A stretch of DNA of 64,000 nt from Streptomyces nodosus (GCF_008704995.1 NZ_CP023747.1:372001-436000), one strand, 5' to 3'. Positions 25,416 to 34,640 are shown, counted from the stretch's first letter. Program-made: numbers and translations. Notes: generated by a model not told the origin, from the sequence alone.

Positions 25416-26500
25416 GTGGACAAGACGTTCCGGGCGTTCGACCCGCACCAGGTCCTGCTGCTGCCGCCGCCGCTGGACGACTGGCTGCCCGAGGACCATC
25501 TGGCCTGGTTGGTAGCCGACCTGGTCGACGAGGTGCTCGACCTGTCGCCGATCCTGACTGATTGGTCGGCGGCCAGGAACCGGAGATCGCCGCCCTGGAG
25601 ACCACGGCCCGGTCGCTGCTGGACGACGCCGAAGCGGTCGATAAGGCCGAAGATGCCCGGTTCGGCGTGGACGGCAAAGAGGCCGACCTGCCCGCCGAGC
25701 TGGACCGGCGTGAGAAGCGCCTGGCCAGGCTGCAGGCCGCTCGCGCGCAGATAGAGGCTGAGGCCGCAGACAAGGCCCGTGCTCACGCCGAGGACAAGGA
25801 ACGCCGCCGCCAGGAGCGCGTTGGGATCAGCGACGAGCAAGCCGTCGCCGAGGCGGGCGAGCATGCAGCAGTCAAGGCCCGGCCCAAGCCGAAGGCCCGG
25901 GCCAACTTCACCGACCCCGACTCGCGGATCATGAAGAACAGCGACGGCGCCTACATCCAGGCATACAACGCCTAAGCCGTCGTCGACGAAAAGTACCAGG
26001 TCATCACAGCCGCCGACATCACCACCAACGCCTCGGACGCACTGAACTACACGCCGATGCTCGACCAGTCCGCGCAGAACACCGGCGCCCACCCCCAGCA
26101 GGCCCTCGTCGACGCCGGCTACTGCTCCGAGACCAATCTGGAGGCCGCTCAAGAGCGCCAACTCGCCTGCGGCACCGTCACGTTCATGGTCACCGGCCTA
26201 CTCGGCCACGACGAACAGGACTCGCCCGCACCCCGCGGACGCATCCCCGTCAGAGCCACCCTCAAGGAGTGCTTGGCCCGCAAACTGCGGACCAAGCCCG
26301 GCAAGGCCGCCTACCGCCGCCGCAAAGCCATCGTCAAACCCGTCTTCGGCCAGATCATGACCTGCCAGAACGGCCGCCGGCTTCTCCCGCGCGGCGAGGA
26401 CGGAGCCCGAGGAGAGTGGCGGCTGCTGGCCGCCTGCCACGACTTTCGCAAAGCCTTCCGGCACGCCGGAACCGCAGGACTCGCCGCGGCGATTGCCTGA
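25416..26500 (+). pseudogene. IS1182-family transposase, internally deleted and frameshifted
   Basis: The N-terminus FRAFDPHQVLLLPPPLDDWL and LPEDHLAWLVADLVDEVLDL is intact. About 130 residues (much of the first catalytic region) are then missing with a frame change near 25560. NFTDPDSRIMKNSDGAYIQ and YNA follow, with TAA at 25973-25975 where the family has Gln, then VVDEKYQVI, DAGYCSETNLEAA and the C-terminal block RRRKAIVKPVFGQI. The transposase is therefore dead by deletion plus nonsense. Any past mobility would have needed a partner copy. Confidence 0.85.
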
Positions 26501-26619
26501 CCGGCGCCACCGGCCCTGTCCGGGCCGATCTCCAGACCGGCAGGACCGGCCACCGATCGCCGCGGGACACCGGCCAGCGACCGCGAGCGGTCCCGCCGAT
26601 CACGACCACCCGGTCAGTT

Positions 26620-26644
26620 GCCGGTTACTGAGACGCGCTCCTAG
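26620..26644. repeat. Right terminal inverted repeat of IS1182-type unit
   Basis: Inverse partner of 24569-24593 with one mismatch. It lies 120 bases after the transposase stop. Confidence 0.75.
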
Positions 26645-26710
26645 GAGCCGAATATTCGCTGGGTGCCGGGCACGGGGTGGGGCGGTGGTGCTCATGTTCA
26701 GGGGTGTCTT

Positions 26711-27283
26711 TCAGCTGATGATGGGGGAGGCGATGACGACGGTGACATCGGCCGCTTCGGGGCCGGTGCGGTAGATGTGCGGGGCGTCTCCGGCGAAGGC
26801 GAGCAGGTCACCGGGGTGCAGGTCGGTGGGGGCGTCGGTGGGTCCGGCGGTGAGGTGGCCGGACGAGACGAGCAGGTGCTCGATGGTGCCGGTGGCGTGC
26901 GGCACGCCGTCCAGATGGGTGCCGGGGGGCATGCGCAGCCGCCAGATCTCCAGGCTGTTGCCGCTGCTGATGCGGCGCAGCAGTTCGCGTCCCACTTCTC
27001 CGTCGGCCAGGTCGGTGCCGGGCACGAACACCGGTCCCGGGTCGATGTCGCGGGCGAGGAGGTCGGTCAGTGGGATGCGCAGGGCGATCGCGAGGGCGTC
27101 GAGGGTCTCGATGGTCGGGTTGCCCCGCCCGGCCTCCAGCTGCGAAAGCGTCGCTTTGCTCAGGCCCGCCCGGCGGGCCAGCTCGGCACTGCTCATGCCG
27201 CGCTGTTCCCGCCGCCGGCGGATCTGCGCGCCGACCGCGATCGCGGTGCTGCTGGCAGGCCGGCGCTCCCCCGGCGGTGTCAT
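26711..27283 (-). CDS. XRE-family regulator with C-terminal cupin domain
   Basis: A 190-residue two-domain regulator. Residues about 17-72 form a Cro/C1-type helix-turn-helix (RRRREQRGMSSAELARRAGL, SKATLSQLEAGRGNPTIETL). Residues about 95-185 form a cupin barrel (TGTIEHLLVSSGHLTAG, LHPGDLLAFAGDAPHIYR) that could sense a small ligand. The ATG at 27283 overlaps the stop of the AlaX gene (ATGA), so it is the second gene of the operon and probably autoregulates it through the palindrome at 28001. The family often controls amino-acid or aldehyde metabolism. Confidence 0.88.
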   Translation of the reverse strand: MTPPGERRPASSTAIAVGAQIRRRREQRGMSSAELARRAGLSKATLSQLEAGRGNPTIETLDALAIALRIPLTDLLARDIDPGPVFVPGTDLADGEVGRELLRRISSGNSLEIWRLRMPPGTHLDGVPHATGTIEHLLVSSGHLTAGPTDAPTDLHPGDLLAFAGDAPHIYRTGPEAADVTVVIASPIIS

Positions 27284-27972
27284 GACTTCTCCCGGTGGGC
27301 GGCACTGTAGGAGACGCGGATCCGCCCCTTCTTGACCTTCAGCGTCGGCAGCACGACGTCGGCGAGGTCGCCGAGACTGCGCACGTGGGTCCCCCCGCAC
27401 GGCGCCGAGTGCAGATCGGACAGATGCACGATGCGCCGCCCCTCGGCATCGTTCTCCCAGGTCACCGGCCAATCCTGCGCGATGGCCTCGGCAACCTCGA
27501 CTCGGAGCGCCTCGGTGGCCTCCTCCCGGCCCTCGGGGGTGTCCAGGCGGGCGTCGGGCGTCGGCGCGGTGAACTCGATCCGTGCCTGGCCGGGGAAGTG
27601 GTTGTTCGCGGCCAGGACCCAGCCCTGGGCCCGTCCGGCCGCCTCGATCAGGTGGCCGGCCGTGTGCAGCGCGGCATGCGCGGTACGCAGCGGCAGGTCG
27701 ATGCGGACCTCGACCGGCTGTCCCAGCGAAAGTTCAGGCAGCGTGTCTCCGCTGCAGGCCATGGCCACGACGAGCCCGGAGTCGTGATCGCGTACGGGGG
27801 TGATCTCGTGGCCGTCCACCCACCCACGGTCGGCGGGCTGCCCGCCGCCCTGCGGATGAAACAGACAGTGCTCGACCGCCACCCACGGTGCGCCGTCACG
27901 CTCGCCTATGGCGGCCACTCGGGTCTGGGCCTGTGCCTCATACGTATCTGCGTAGTAGGCGGAAACCTGCAT
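27280..27972 (-). CDS. AlaX-type alanyl-tRNA editing protein
   Basis: A 230-residue stand-alone homologue of the AlaRS editing domain, which hydrolyses Ser-tRNA(Ala) or Gly-tRNA(Ala) to keep translation accurate. Zinc-site motifs are present: HTAGH (about residues 101-105) and, near the C-terminus, CGGTH followed by VRSLGDLADVVLPTLKVKKG. The N-terminus CLFHPQGGGQPADRG is the usual glycine-rich segment. The ATG at 27972 has GGTGAGGG upstream and lies after a -10-like TATAGT and a palindromic operator. Pairing with an XRE-cupin regulator suggests response to a small molecule, perhaps an amino-acid analogue. Confidence 0.9.
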   Translation of the reverse strand: MQVSAYYADTYEAQAQTRVAAIGERDGAPWVAVEHCLFHPQGGGQPADRGWVDGHEITPVRDHDSGLVVAMACSGDTLPELSLGQPVEVRIDLPLRTAHAALHTAGHLIEAAGRAQGWVLAANNHFPGQARIEFTAPTPDARLDTPEGREEATEALRVEVAEAIAQDWPVTWENDAEGRRIVHLSDLHSAPCGGTHVRSLGDLADVVLPTLKVKKGRIRVSYSAAHREKS

Positions 27973-28000
27973 GACACCCTCACCAGGAAAGCTGAATGAA

Positions 28001-28020
28001 TGAACTGTAGGTTCACTATA
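28001..28020 (-). promoter_or_regulatory. Promoter/operator of the AlaX-XRE operon
   Basis: Palindrome TGAAC-N5-GTTCA (28001-28015) directly downstream of a -10-like TATAGT read on the minus strand, 29 bases before the AlaX start. This is a likely binding site of the operon's own XRE-cupin regulator. Confidence 0.5.
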
Positions 28021-28114
28021 ACGAACGATCGCCGACTTGAAGCTCAAGTGCCAGTTCGCGGGGTCCCGCACACGCCGCGCGGCCGCGAGCGGGCATGCCG
28101 CTCGGGGATCCAGG

Positions 28115-28557
28115 TCTGGCGCCGGGGTGGGAGGAACTCGACCGCCGTGAAGCGGTCCTGTTCAAGGTTGTCCTCGCCCACTACGGCGGCTCACTGCCGG
28201 CGCTCTCCAGCCGGCTCGGGCTGCTCGGCGCGGAATCCTGGGCGCCCAACCCCCTGGGCATCACCGCTGAAGAGATCCGCGCCGACCTCGCGAGGCTCTA
28301 CCTCGACACCGCCGCGACCGGCACCGACGCCAACCTGGCCTCGGCAGTGACCATGGTGCCGCGTGACCACCTCGTCTACGGCGGCGATGCCGAAGTGCCC
28401 TGCTCGAACGAGGACAGCATGGGCCGCAGACATCCGGAGTCTCCAGGACTCGGGCGTTCTCGCGCGCCACGAGGTCGAGGCTCTGGGTCAGCGCGCCTTC
28501 GACCTTTTCCCGGCAGCTTCCCGACGTCGCCGCGAGACTGCCGGCACAGTCGTCTGA
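28115..28557 (+). pseudogene. Amidohydrolase-family (decarboxylase-like) C-terminal fragment, frameshifted
   Basis: The plus strand encodes VLAHYGGSLPALSSRLGLLG, GITAEEIRADLARLYLDTA and MVPRDHLVYGGDAEVPCS, then after a frameshift near 28420 DIRSLQDSGVLARHEVEALG and QRAFDLFPA. This is the C-terminal third of a metal-dependent amidohydrolase of the 6-methylsalicylate decarboxylase-like group (Amidohydro_2). The N-terminal metal-binding part is missing. Confidence 0.65.
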
Positions 28558-29092
28558 ACGTCCAAGGAGTGGGCCCGCCATGGTTCTCCAGCCGCATTCG
28601 GCAGCACGCTCCGTCAGATTACGCGGCCCCGCCTACGCGGCAACGGCAGTGCCGTGTTCCCGCCCGCGACTCAGGCCAGTACGCTCCGGGGCCGATTCGC
28701 CGAGCGCCGGGGCGCGGACCACCGCTCGGCCCGGCACCACCATGCCACCGTCCACCACCGCCGGCCTGGCGCCCGTCGTCCTCACCCGTCACGACCCGGA
28801 ACGGGCGGTGAGGGCGGAGCAATGCGTGCTCGCCCTCACCGGAGCCGTCTCACGCGGCAGACCTGCTCAGGAGCGGCCGACCTTGATGGTCTTCCAGGTC
28901 GTGTGGGCGCAAGCGAGCTGTCGTCCGCGCAGGCGCGCATCGAGTCGCTCCGGCCGAGCACAGGGCGCCCATGCATATACGTCGACCACTCCGCCGATGG
29001 TGAGATTTGACGTCCTATAGTGTTTTCGCCGGGCAGTTTTGGGTTCTGGCTCACTTTCCATGAACCGGTCACGGTGGGTCATGCGACGTAGT
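28558..29092. other. Gap of about 530 bases, no confident gene
   Basis: Short open frames on both strands show no recognisable family. The rightmost 100 bases are less GC-rich than the surroundings. It probably holds decayed sequence and the flanking region of the next gene's 3' end. Confidence 0.35.
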
Positions 29093-29602
29093 TCAAAGGC
29101 TGTGGTTCTGGTGCGTTTCTGTGGCGAGAAAGTCTCGCGCCGAGGCGGTGACCTGGTCGCGGATGCGCTGCTGGTCCAGTTGATCGTTCCGTAGGTCGAG
29201 TGCTCTCGCCAGATCAACGATGGGTTGCAGCGCGTCGGGGTAGTCGAGTTCGGCTGCAGACTCCTGATAGATCAGCTTGGCTCCCTGTACGGGATCGAGC
29301 TGGCACGCCACGATCTGGTCGGCCCACCAGCGGGCCGCGGTCCATCGCGCCTTGGCAAGATCTTCCGAGGCCAGCGGCAGCAGACCCGACTCTTCCAGCA
29401 CAAGGTCGAACAGCTCGCGGGCCTGGGGGTACTCACCGCGCGCGAGTCCAGCCAGCAGGGGAAGCGAGGGAGCCTCGATGTCGGCCATCAGGGCGTCCAG
29501 GCCCAACTGGACCAGATAAGCGTCCGAGGGGCGCTGCCAGGGGGCCATGGTCAAGTCTGCAGCGGCCATGCGGATCAGGCTGACCGCTACTACTGCGTCC
29601 AC
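29093..29602 (-). CDS. Hypothetical helical protein
   Basis: A 169-residue acidic, mostly helical protein with no family I recognise. The GTG at 29602 is preceded by GGGGGTGA at good spacing. Features are a Trp-rich middle (ARWTAARWWADQIVACQLDP), repeated short helices (LLAGLARGEYPQARELFDLV) and no signal peptide or membrane segment. The pattern is reminiscent of TPR-like or immunity-type proteins, but that is a guess. It lies next to a dead ISL3 element with no operon partners. Confidence 0.5.
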   Translation of the reverse strand: MDAVVAVSLIRMAAADLTMAPWQRPSDAYLVQLGLDALMADIEAPSLPLLAGLARGEYPQARELFDLVLEESGLLPLASEDLAKARWTAARWWADQIVACQLDPVQGAKLIYQESAAELDYPDALQPIVDLARALDLRNDQLDQQRIRDQVTASARDFLATETHQNHSL

Positions 29603-29665
29603 GCTGTCACCCCCTCATCATCTTTCTGTAGAGGGAAGTCCTATCACCGTGAGCCGGGCGGTTGA

Positions 29666-31260
29666 TCAGGTGGCCAGCAATACGCGCTTGCGTAGCAGGT
29701 TGAAACCGGCGCGGCCGAACATCTGGCGCTTGAGCATCATGATCCGATTGGCTGCTCCTTCGACCGGGCCGGAGTTCCAGTCAGTGGTCAGCCCTGCGGT
29801 CACCGCGTCGAGATCGTTGTTCAGTCCGGAGGCGAAGCTGCCGATGCCAGCCAGGTTGGTGCCCATGGCCTCGGTGATCCAGTCGGGCAGGCAGTCACCG
29901 CTGAGAGTGGTGAGCATCTCTGCAAACGAGCTGGTCAGCTCTGCGGCAGACGCAAGTTCCGGGCAGCGGTCGAGCACGGCCGTGCGGTGCAGATTCTCCT
30001 CTTCGGTCAGGGTGGCGGGGTGGCGGGTGAGCCAGCCGGTCACCTGCCGAACCGACGGCGGTGGCGGTGCGGGTCTGAAGCCTTCCCGCTGCGGCAGGTC
30101 GCGCCGGATCCAGTCGCGCACGGTGGAGGAGCGGCCGTGGAATCCACGTTCAATGATCTCCCGGTGGAGATCGAGAACGGTCATGTTCCCTTCGGTCTCG
30201 GCCCAGCGGTGGGCCAGGTAGGTCTTGAACGGGTGTATTTTGCTGGGGAGTTGTCGCTTGCGGCCCGTGACCAGATCTTGCCAGCGGGCGGCGCGGGCGT
30301 ATCTCTGCACGGTGTGCCGTCCCCAGCCCAGGTAGTGGGCAACGCCCCGCAGACTCATGCCCTGGGCGAGGAGGTCGTGGACAAGGGCGTGGTGGGCGCG
30401 GGCCCGTTCGGCGAACTTGCCGGTCGGGTCATCCAGCTCGGCCTCGTGACCGGGTGCCGCCCCGGCGGGCGTCTCCCATACGGGCTCGGGTTCTGGGGTG
30501 AGCGGCGGCAGGTCTCACAGGCAGGAGCGATGGTCAGCGACGGTCTTCTCGACCGCAGAGGCAAGGTTCTGCCAGAGATGGAATCGGTCGGCGACCTGCA
30601 GGGCCTGGGGGGCGGCGGTGTCGGCGGCCTCGGCATAGGCGCCGGCGCGGTCGGGGCAGATGACCTCGATTTCGGGGTGGGCCACGAGCCACGGGGGAGG
30701 GTGGCGGCGTCACGCTCGGGCAGCAGGTCGAGGACCTGGTGGGTCTCGGCGTCGATCACGACCGTTCCGTAGACGTGGCCGCGCCGGAGCGCGAAGTCGT
30801 CCACGCCGACGGCGCGGGGCTGCGTCGCTGCCGGGTCGGGCAGGTCCATCACCCGCCGCAGCAGCGTGGTGCGGCTGGTCGCCATGCCCATGACCCGCGC
30901 GAGGCGGGCACCGGCCCGGCCCGCCAGGGCCAGCCCGATCTCACTCATCGCCCGGCGCAGCCGCTCGGTGACCCGGCCGTGGCGGCGGGTCAGTCCCGAC
31001 GCCTGCTCCACGAACGTCCGTCGGCCGCAGGCCGAGGCCGTGCAGAAGAATCACCGAACCCGCAACGCGAGCTGTGCCCATCGGACGGCAGCAGGCAGAT
31101 CTGCCGGAAACCGCACGTAGGAGCTGTGGACCCGTTCCGTCCAGTGGGCGCAGTCGGAACAGGCGGCCCCGCGGGCGTGCACCGGCCTCGACGCGTATCA
31201 CCTCGCCCCATGCACGTCTACAGCCACGACGGCGACCCCGGGGACCGACGGGAACAACAA
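29666..31260 (-). pseudogene. ISL3-family transposase with frameshifts and a nonsense codon
   Basis: Successive minus-strand pieces match an ISL3 (tnpA) transposase in order: GEVIRVEA-like N-terminal zinc-ribbon region (about 31150-31200), [40 protein letters not shown] with the first catalytic Asp, a frameshift near 30693 in a G run, [11 protein letters not shown], an in-frame TGA at 30515-30517, SLRGVAHYLGWGRHTVQRYA, and the C-terminal GLTTDWNSGPVEGAANRIMM with the catalytic Glu. At least three lesions make it inactive. I could not define the inverted repeats. Confidence 0.85.
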
Positions 31261-31621
31261 CTCCCAGGACAACACCTCGTTCACAGCCAGCGAATGTCGG
31301 CCGTGCCACCCGCACGAGGGACGATTTCAAGGCGATTCCCACACCCACTGAAAGAAGATCAACAACTACAACGGGTGACTGGCTCACGGAACTTGTGCCA
31401 GACCCCAGTTTTGGCCCCACTGCGCCGAGTTGTTTTGGCCCCGCCCTCGATCGGGTGACGTTTCGCGGGTGTCCTGGGCCGGAGTGGTGCACAGGTGTGG
31501 ACCGTGGTCCGCGGCGGCCGCAAGCGTGTGGCCCGCGGAGCCCGCCCGGCTGCTTCCCCTGACAGGAATGCGGACGGGCGGGCGCCTTATTCCCCCTTGT
31601 CCGACGATGGTCGAGTTAGAA
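31261..31621. other. Gap of about 360 bases with a short direct repeat
   Basis: No gene recognised. GTTTTGGCCCC occurs twice, at 31408-31418 and 31432-31442, a pattern like the multiple terminal repeats of IS21-type elements. It may be one end of a lost element. Confidence 0.35.
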
Positions 31622-32465
31622 GTCGTCTCATTTGGTGAGTCTGCGGTAGCAAATGAGGGTGCAGGCGATCGCGGTGAAGGCCAGGAAGTGCTCCGCTTTG
31701 CGCTCGTAGCGGCGGTGCAGGCGACGGCAGCCGGCGAGCCAGGACATGGTGCGTTCGATCGTCCAACGGTGCCGGCCGAGTCGTGTGGAGGACTCGATGC
31801 CTCTGCGGGCGATGCGGTGCCGGATACCGCGCATGCGGAGCCATCGGCGCAGGTGGTCGTAGTCGTACCCCTTGTCCGCGTGGAGCTTGGCGGGCCGTCG
31901 CCTGCGCGGGCCGCGGCGGGAGCGGATCGGCGGGATCCCGCGTACGAGGGGCTCGAGCGCCTGGCTGTCGTGGAGGTTCGCACCGGAGATGCCGATGGAC
32001 AGGGGCAATCCGGTCCGCTCGGCGTTCAAGTGGATCTTCGAGCCCTTCTTGCCTCGGTCTACAGGATTCGGACCTGTCAGCTCCCCCCTTTCAGGGCCCG
32101 CATGTTCACCGAGTCGATCGCGCAACGGGACCAGTCCAAGTCGCCGCGTGAGCCCAACTCGTCGAGGACCAGCCGGTGCAGCTTGGCCCACACCCGAGCC
32201 GCGGACCACTCGGTGAAACGCCGGTGCGCGGTCGGTCCCGACGGGCCGAAGACCGGCGGCAACTGCCGCCAGGTGCAACCCGTCGTGGCGACGAAGATGA
32301 TCGCCGCGAGGACCTCACGGTCACCGTGCCGTCGCCGACCCCCGCCCTGTGGGCGTGTGGGGACGGGAGGCACCACACGCTGGAAGAGGTCGTACAACTC
32401 GTCCGGCACCAAGCGCTCCACGATCAGCACAAGCCCAGACTACCGATCACCCCAAATGAGACGAC
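31622..32465. mobile_element. IS5-family (IS427-type) insertion sequence, 844 bp, apparently complete
   Basis: Inverted repeats GTCGTCTCATTTGG (31622-31635) and its exact complement (32452-32465) bound two overlapping transposase frames on the minus strand. Length, ORF layout and frameshift site are typical of the IS427 group. It interrupts or abuts a secreted-protein fragment on its right side. A decayed relative is at 1150-1487. Confidence 0.85.
31628..32430 (-). CDS. IS5-family transposase made by programmed -1 frameshift (two overlapping frames)
   Basis: Frame 1 (32430-32077) encodes IVERLVPDELYDLFQRVVPP, the helix-turn-helix region FVATTGCTWRQLPPVFG and the first catalytic segment DLDWSRCAIDSVNMRALKGG. 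It stops just after the slippery run AAAGGGGGG. A -1 shift enters frame 2: GELTGPNPVDRGKKGSK, HLNAERTGLPLSIGISGAN, LHADKGYDYDHLRRWL (second Asp region) and RHRWTIERTMSWLAGCRRL (catalytic Glu), ending at 31628. All DDE elements are present, so the element may be active. The product cuts and pastes its own DNA. Confidence 0.85.
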
Positions 32466-32835
32466 GTCTGAGCCGCCGGCGACGTCCCCGTCCGCACCGA
32501 CACCGACGCCGACGGTGGAAACGTCGAAGCCGAAGCCGACTCCTACGGAGGCGCCGCCCAGCCACGCGCCGAGGCCGTCGCCGTCGCGTACGGCGGCCGC
32601 GGGGTCTGCGTTGTTCCCGGGGCACACGGTGAGGCAGGGCAATGGGAGTGTGATCGCTACGCGGGCGTCGTGGGGCAAGGGCTGGCCGTGGAGGACCAGC
32701 GATGTGGTGATGGCGTGCAGCGATGCGCTCAACGGGGGTGAGTACCTCGCCGCGGCGGACGGTGAGAACTACCTGTTGACGGGGACAATCGCGCGGCTGG
32801 GGTTCGTGAAGGGCAACGCGGGCCTCTTGTTGTGA
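32466..32835 (+). pseudogene. C-terminal part of a secreted/cell-surface protein truncated by the IS
   Basis: Immediately right of the IS the plus strand encodes a Pro/Thr-rich linker (TPTPTVETSKPKPTPTEAP), then GHTVRQGNGSVIATRASW and CSDALNGGEYLAAADGENYL, ending at a TGA at 32833-32835. The 5' part is missing left of the IS. This looks like the ligand-binding end of an actinobacterial surface protein of unknown function. Confidence 0.5.
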
Positions 32836-33009
32836 GACATGAAGGATGCGGGCGCGTACGGGGAGTGGCTGGACGCGGGACAGAAGCTCTGCCCTGAGGG
32901 GTGAGGTTGGGGGTGCCGCCCGGATGGTCAGGCATCCGGGCGGCGTCCTCCCCGCCACCCTGCCACAGGTGGTCTGTGGGCCCGCTGCGCCCTCGTCGGG
33001 CAGCGGGGG

Positions 33010-33258
33010 TTACTGGGTGCCGATGCCGACCAGGCGCAGAGCGCGGCCGCGGGTGGCTTTCTCGGCTTGGGCAAGGTCGGCGAGGGCGTACAGCGGGCGA
33101 CCGTTTTCGTCGAGACCCGCGACGGGGAGATGGCCGCGGGCGCGCCACTTGCAGACGGCGGAGCGGGTGACAGCGGCAGCGTCGGCGCTGAGCATGCGGC
33201 GCCATCGGGTGGCGAGTTCGGCGGCCTGGGTGCCGTTGTAGAGGGTGCCGTTGGCCAT
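33010..33258 (-). CDS. Small helix-turn-helix (MerR/excisionase-like) protein
   Basis: An 82-residue protein with an N-terminal helix (TLYNGTQAAELATRWRRML) and a helix-turn-helix/winged part AAAVTRSAVCKWRARGHLPV followed by AGLDENGRPLYALADLAQAE, the layout of MerR-type or Xis-like DNA-binding proteins seen in Streptomyces integrative elements. The ATG at 33258 is chosen because GGGAGG sits 8 bases upstream. A palindrome 72 bases upstream could be its own operator. No integrase is adjacent, so its element may be lost. Confidence 0.6.
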   Translation of the reverse strand: MANGTLYNGTQAAELATRWRRMLSADAAAVTRSAVCKWRARGHLPVAGLDENGRPLYALADLAQAEKATRGRALRLVGIGTQ

Positions 33259-33329
33259 GCGCGACACCTCCCTGTTTGGAGATCGGGGAGCGCCGCCGTT
33301 CCGGAGTCGAACCGGCGCTGGCCAGGCTT

Positions 33330-33347
33330 AGACAAGAGCCCTTGTCT
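33330..33347. promoter_or_regulatory. Palindrome AGACAAG-N4-CTTGTCT upstream of the HTH gene
   Basis: Perfect 7-base arms. A third half-site, CTTGTCT, recurs at 33386-33392 in the same context. It is a possible autoregulatory operator of the small HTH protein. Confidence 0.45.
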
Positions 33348-33535
33348 GCCGGCGGCGTCCCTGGCGGTGGGCACGCGTGTGCGGTCTTGTCTGCCTTGCG
33401 GCGCATCCGTACGTTCGGGGCGTGACTGATGTGAACGTTCAGGCAATTCCCCGGGCAGAAGTTCACGTAATTCCCCAAGCGCCCGGTGTGGTCCAGGCGT
33501 CTCGGGCCGTTGACGCCGCTCGTTAGAGTGCCCGC

Positions 33536-33799
33536 GTGTCGAAGACGAGCGTGAGCAACGAGACAGGCAGCCTGCTCTGCCTCTGGGTGGAGCCGTGGGG
33601 AACTGATCACTGGATGCGTCCGGGTGAGGAGTTCACCGTCGTGACCGAGGCGGAGCCCGAGGAGTCGCCGTTCAACGTCGTCGTTCATGATCAGGGCATC
33701 ACGGTGTGGGTGAACTCGGGAAGTGACGCCGAGGTTTTCGACAAGAACGGCGATCCGGCGCCGTGCGGGCATCAGCGGCCTGCCGATGCCGGATCCTGA
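33536..33799 (+). CDS. Small hypothetical protein
   Basis: An 87-residue acidic protein from the GTG at 33536. It has an aromatic, beta-rich core (SLLCLWVEPWGTDHWMRPGE, FNVVVHDQGITVWVNSGSDA) and no signal peptide. Similar short proteins occur in Streptomyces genomes without known function. It could be an immunity-type protein, but nothing nearby supports a toxin. Its end touches the IstB remnant. Confidence 0.5.
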   Translation: MSKTSVSNETGSLLCLWVEPWGTDHWMRPGEEFTVVTEAEPEESPFNVVVHDQGITVWVNSGSDAEVFDKNGDPAPCGHQRPADAGS

Positions 33800-33814
33800 C
33801 CGGTCGGGTCGTCA

Positions 33815-34205
33815 GGTGAGTGGCTTGACGGGCTTGCCGGTGGGTTCTTGGGCCGCTTGTTCGGGCGGTAGCTGGGGCCGTTCATGATGACCTGATGGCT
33901 GGTGTTGATGAGCCGGTCGAGGAGCGACTCGGCGACAACGGGGTTAGGGAAGAGGGGATACCAGTCGTTGGGCGCCCGGTTGCTGGTGATGATCAGAGAC
34001 CTGCCCTGCCGCTCGGAGACGAGTTCGTAGAGGTCATCGGCCTGGGCTGCGGACATCTGGCGCATCGCGAAGTCGCCGAGGATGAGGACGTCGGGGCGGA
34101 CGAGCTCGCGGATCCGTTTCTCCCAGGTGCGGTCCGCATGGCCGCCGGCAAGATCCGCGAGGACGCAGCTGGTCTTGGCGAAGCGGACGTGTGCGCCCTG
34201 GCGTC
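33815..34205 (-). pseudogene. IS21-family IstB helper ATPase, C-terminal fragment
   Basis: The minus strand encodes RFAKTSCVLADLAGGHADRT, RELVRPDVLILGDFAMRQMS (Walker B region of the DnaA-like AAA+ fold), ADDLYELVSERQGRSLIITS with sensor TSN, and LLDRLINTSHQVIMNGPSYR, the typical IstB ending. The Walker A half is missing and there is no istA next to it, so this is a remnant. Confidence 0.8.
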
Positions 34206-34317
34206 ATGCGGTCTGACGGGAACTTCTACACCGTGGCGTAGCCATGATTCCCGGTGGTGGTCCAGTCAGTGGGCACACGTCTGGTACTGGCCTCATGTTG
34301 ACGCTAAGTGGCGATCT

Positions 34318-34352
34318 TGTCCAGCAGGAACACGAACTGTCCAGCAGGAACA
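34318..34352. repeat. Direct repeat TGTCCAGCAGGAACA, two copies 5 bases apart
   Basis: Copies at 34318-34332 and 34338-34352, about 110 bases right of the IstB fragment. Multiple short direct repeats are typical of IS21-family ends, so this may be the terminus of the dead IS21-type element. Confidence 0.5.
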
Positions 34353-34459
34353 GGAACGGCCCCCCGCGACAAGGGCGCGGTGGGCCGTTCGTGCGTGAAG
34401 CGTCCCGACTCGGGATGTGATCGCGTAGGCCAGTGTGGCACGAATGTACGACAGTCCCG

Positions 34460-34640
34460 CTAGGCGGCTGCAGCGAGTCGGGAGCGCGCCGTGGCGGCGA
34501 TCTGCTCAGAGCCCTCGATGCCGATGAAGGGACGACCGGAGGCGAGCGCGGCGATGCCGGTCGAGCCGGATCCGTCAACTCCGACCGGTTGCGCCGTCGT
34601 CACGACGGTCTGCCGGCCGACCCGCCGCAGCTCCAGCAAG
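34460..34640 (-). pseudogene. DNA methyltransferase, C-terminal fragment
   Basis: The minus strand reads GSGSTGIAALASGRPFIGIE then GSEQIAATARSRLAAAA and a stop at 34460. This is the FxGSGSTG S-adenosylmethionine motif and C-terminal helix of a permuted (beta-class) N6/N4 DNA methylase, as found in Streptomyces phages and mobile elements. The rest of the gene is missing. Confidence 0.6.

Larger units (their letters stand above)
24573..26640. mobile_element. IS1182-type unit of about 2.07 kb enclosing a LysE exporter and a decayed transposase
   Basis: The ends are near-perfect inverted repeats flanked by CTAG. Inside are a minus-strand LysE-family gene and a plus-strand IS1182-type transposase with deletions. 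Normal IS1182 elements carry only the transposase, so lysE would be a passenger. Alternatively, the left repeat belongs to a lost second copy: a weaker match to the repeat (TAGGAGCG-N4-TCAGTA) sits at 25277, directly before the transposase. Confidence 0.55.
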
